Position numbers and translations under genes: made by a program. This document shows, in pieces, positions 5,599 through 5,719 of a DNA stretch of 5,719 bases. Origin of the DNA: Clostridia bacterium (GTDB taxonomy: Bacteria; Bacillota; Clostridia; Oscillospirales; CAG-272); contig JAFTLM010000409.1 of the NCBI GenBank assembly GCA_017455945.1, forward strand, positions 1-5,719, written 5' to 3'. The notes under the pieces were generated by a model. That model worked only from the letters and a program-made list of their open reading frames with translations. It made no database searches and was not told where the DNA came from. Position 1 is the first letter of the stretch, and every line of letters begins with the position of its first letter.

Positions 5599-5631
5599 AC
5601 CACCCGCCTCGCTCACAAGTTGCTTCGCAAC
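5599..5631 (-). repeat. Dispersed repeat B, copy 2, inverted
   Basis: Read on the minus strand, this is GTTGC-GAA-GCAAC followed by TTGTGAGCG and a GCGGG-containing tail, nearly matching 248-281. The stem is identical, and differences fall in the loop, one single-base indel and the tail. Unlike repeat A, this copy is inverted relative to the upstream one and lies about 130 bases from repeat A copy 2, whereas upstream the two units are joined. Confidence 0.65.
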
Positions 5632-5719
5632 ATGCCCATCCGCCCTCACGAAACAGTTACAAGAAAAATGGAGGTGTTGAGCCGACATTTTTCGGAGTGC
5701 GACGGATATGTTCGCACAA

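Larger units (their letters stand above)
5410..5719. other. Non-coding, repeat-rich region after the lipoprotein gene
   Basis: No convincing gene is present. A second TGA directly follows the lipoprotein stop. The region then holds direct repeat A copy 2, two terminator-like hairpins and an inverted copy of repeat B. A further 6-bp stem, AGGCGG/CCGCCT (5583-5588 with 5604-5609), overlaps repeat B. A minus-strand frame of 49 codons (5688 down to 5539) and a plus-strand ATG at 5668 that stays open to the window end have no ribosome binding site or recognisable product. Confidence 0.65.

Noticed and set aside
5539..5688. Minus-strand frame of 49 codons in the terminal region
   Set aside because: It lies across the inverted copy of repeat B and the GC-rich hairpins, has no ribosome binding site, and matches no product I recognise.
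5668..5719. ATG at 5668 with an open frame to the window end as the start of a next gene
   Set aside because: Only 17 codons are visible, there is no GGAG-type site in front of it, and the sequence abuts repeat material. It cannot be supported from this window.

Overview
This 5.7 kb window looks like a chromosomal segment from a Gram-positive, gut-type Clostridia bacterium, probably of the Oscillospirales/Ruminococcaceae group. That placement is inference. It rests on a Bacillus/Clostridium-style Mfd, a PrsA-like lipoprotein just downstream of it, GGA-type ribosome binding sites, sigma-A type promoters, and intergenic A/T-run hairpin repeats.

Layout: (1) Positions 1-395 hold no convincing gene. 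They are a mosaic of hairpin-forming and dispersed repeats, ending in a possible promoter and ribosome binding site for mfd. (2) Positions 396-3971 are mfd, the transcription-repair coupling factor. It is one continuous frame of 1191 codons except for a single in-frame TGA at 2052-2054, inside the RNA-polymerase-interacting domain. All other hallmark motifs are intact, so this is a very recent nonsense mutation, a sequence error, or (less likely) a readthrough site. (3) Positions 3972-4050 are a short gap. A good sigma-A promoter, TAGACA-17-TATAAT, has its -35 box on the mfd stop codon. (4) Positions 4051-5409 encode a 452-residue lipoprotein of the PrsA/SurA parvulin foldase type. It has an unusual Tyr/Gly/Asp-rich duplicated insert and lacks one of the two usual active-site histidines. 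(5) Positions 5410-5719 are again non-coding. They hold terminator-like hairpins and second copies of the upstream repeats, one direct and one inverted.

How the genes relate: Mfd removes RNA polymerase stalled at DNA lesions and recruits UvrA for excision repair. The lipoprotein would fold or chaperone exported proteins outside the membrane. Their functions are not obviously coupled, and the lipoprotein has its own promoter, so loss of full-length Mfd need not affect it. The most notable points are the lone UGA in an otherwise intact mfd, and the related repeats that bracket the two-gene block. I see no mobile-element gene, CRISPR array, tRNA or rRNA, and no evidence of a new defence or metabolic system.
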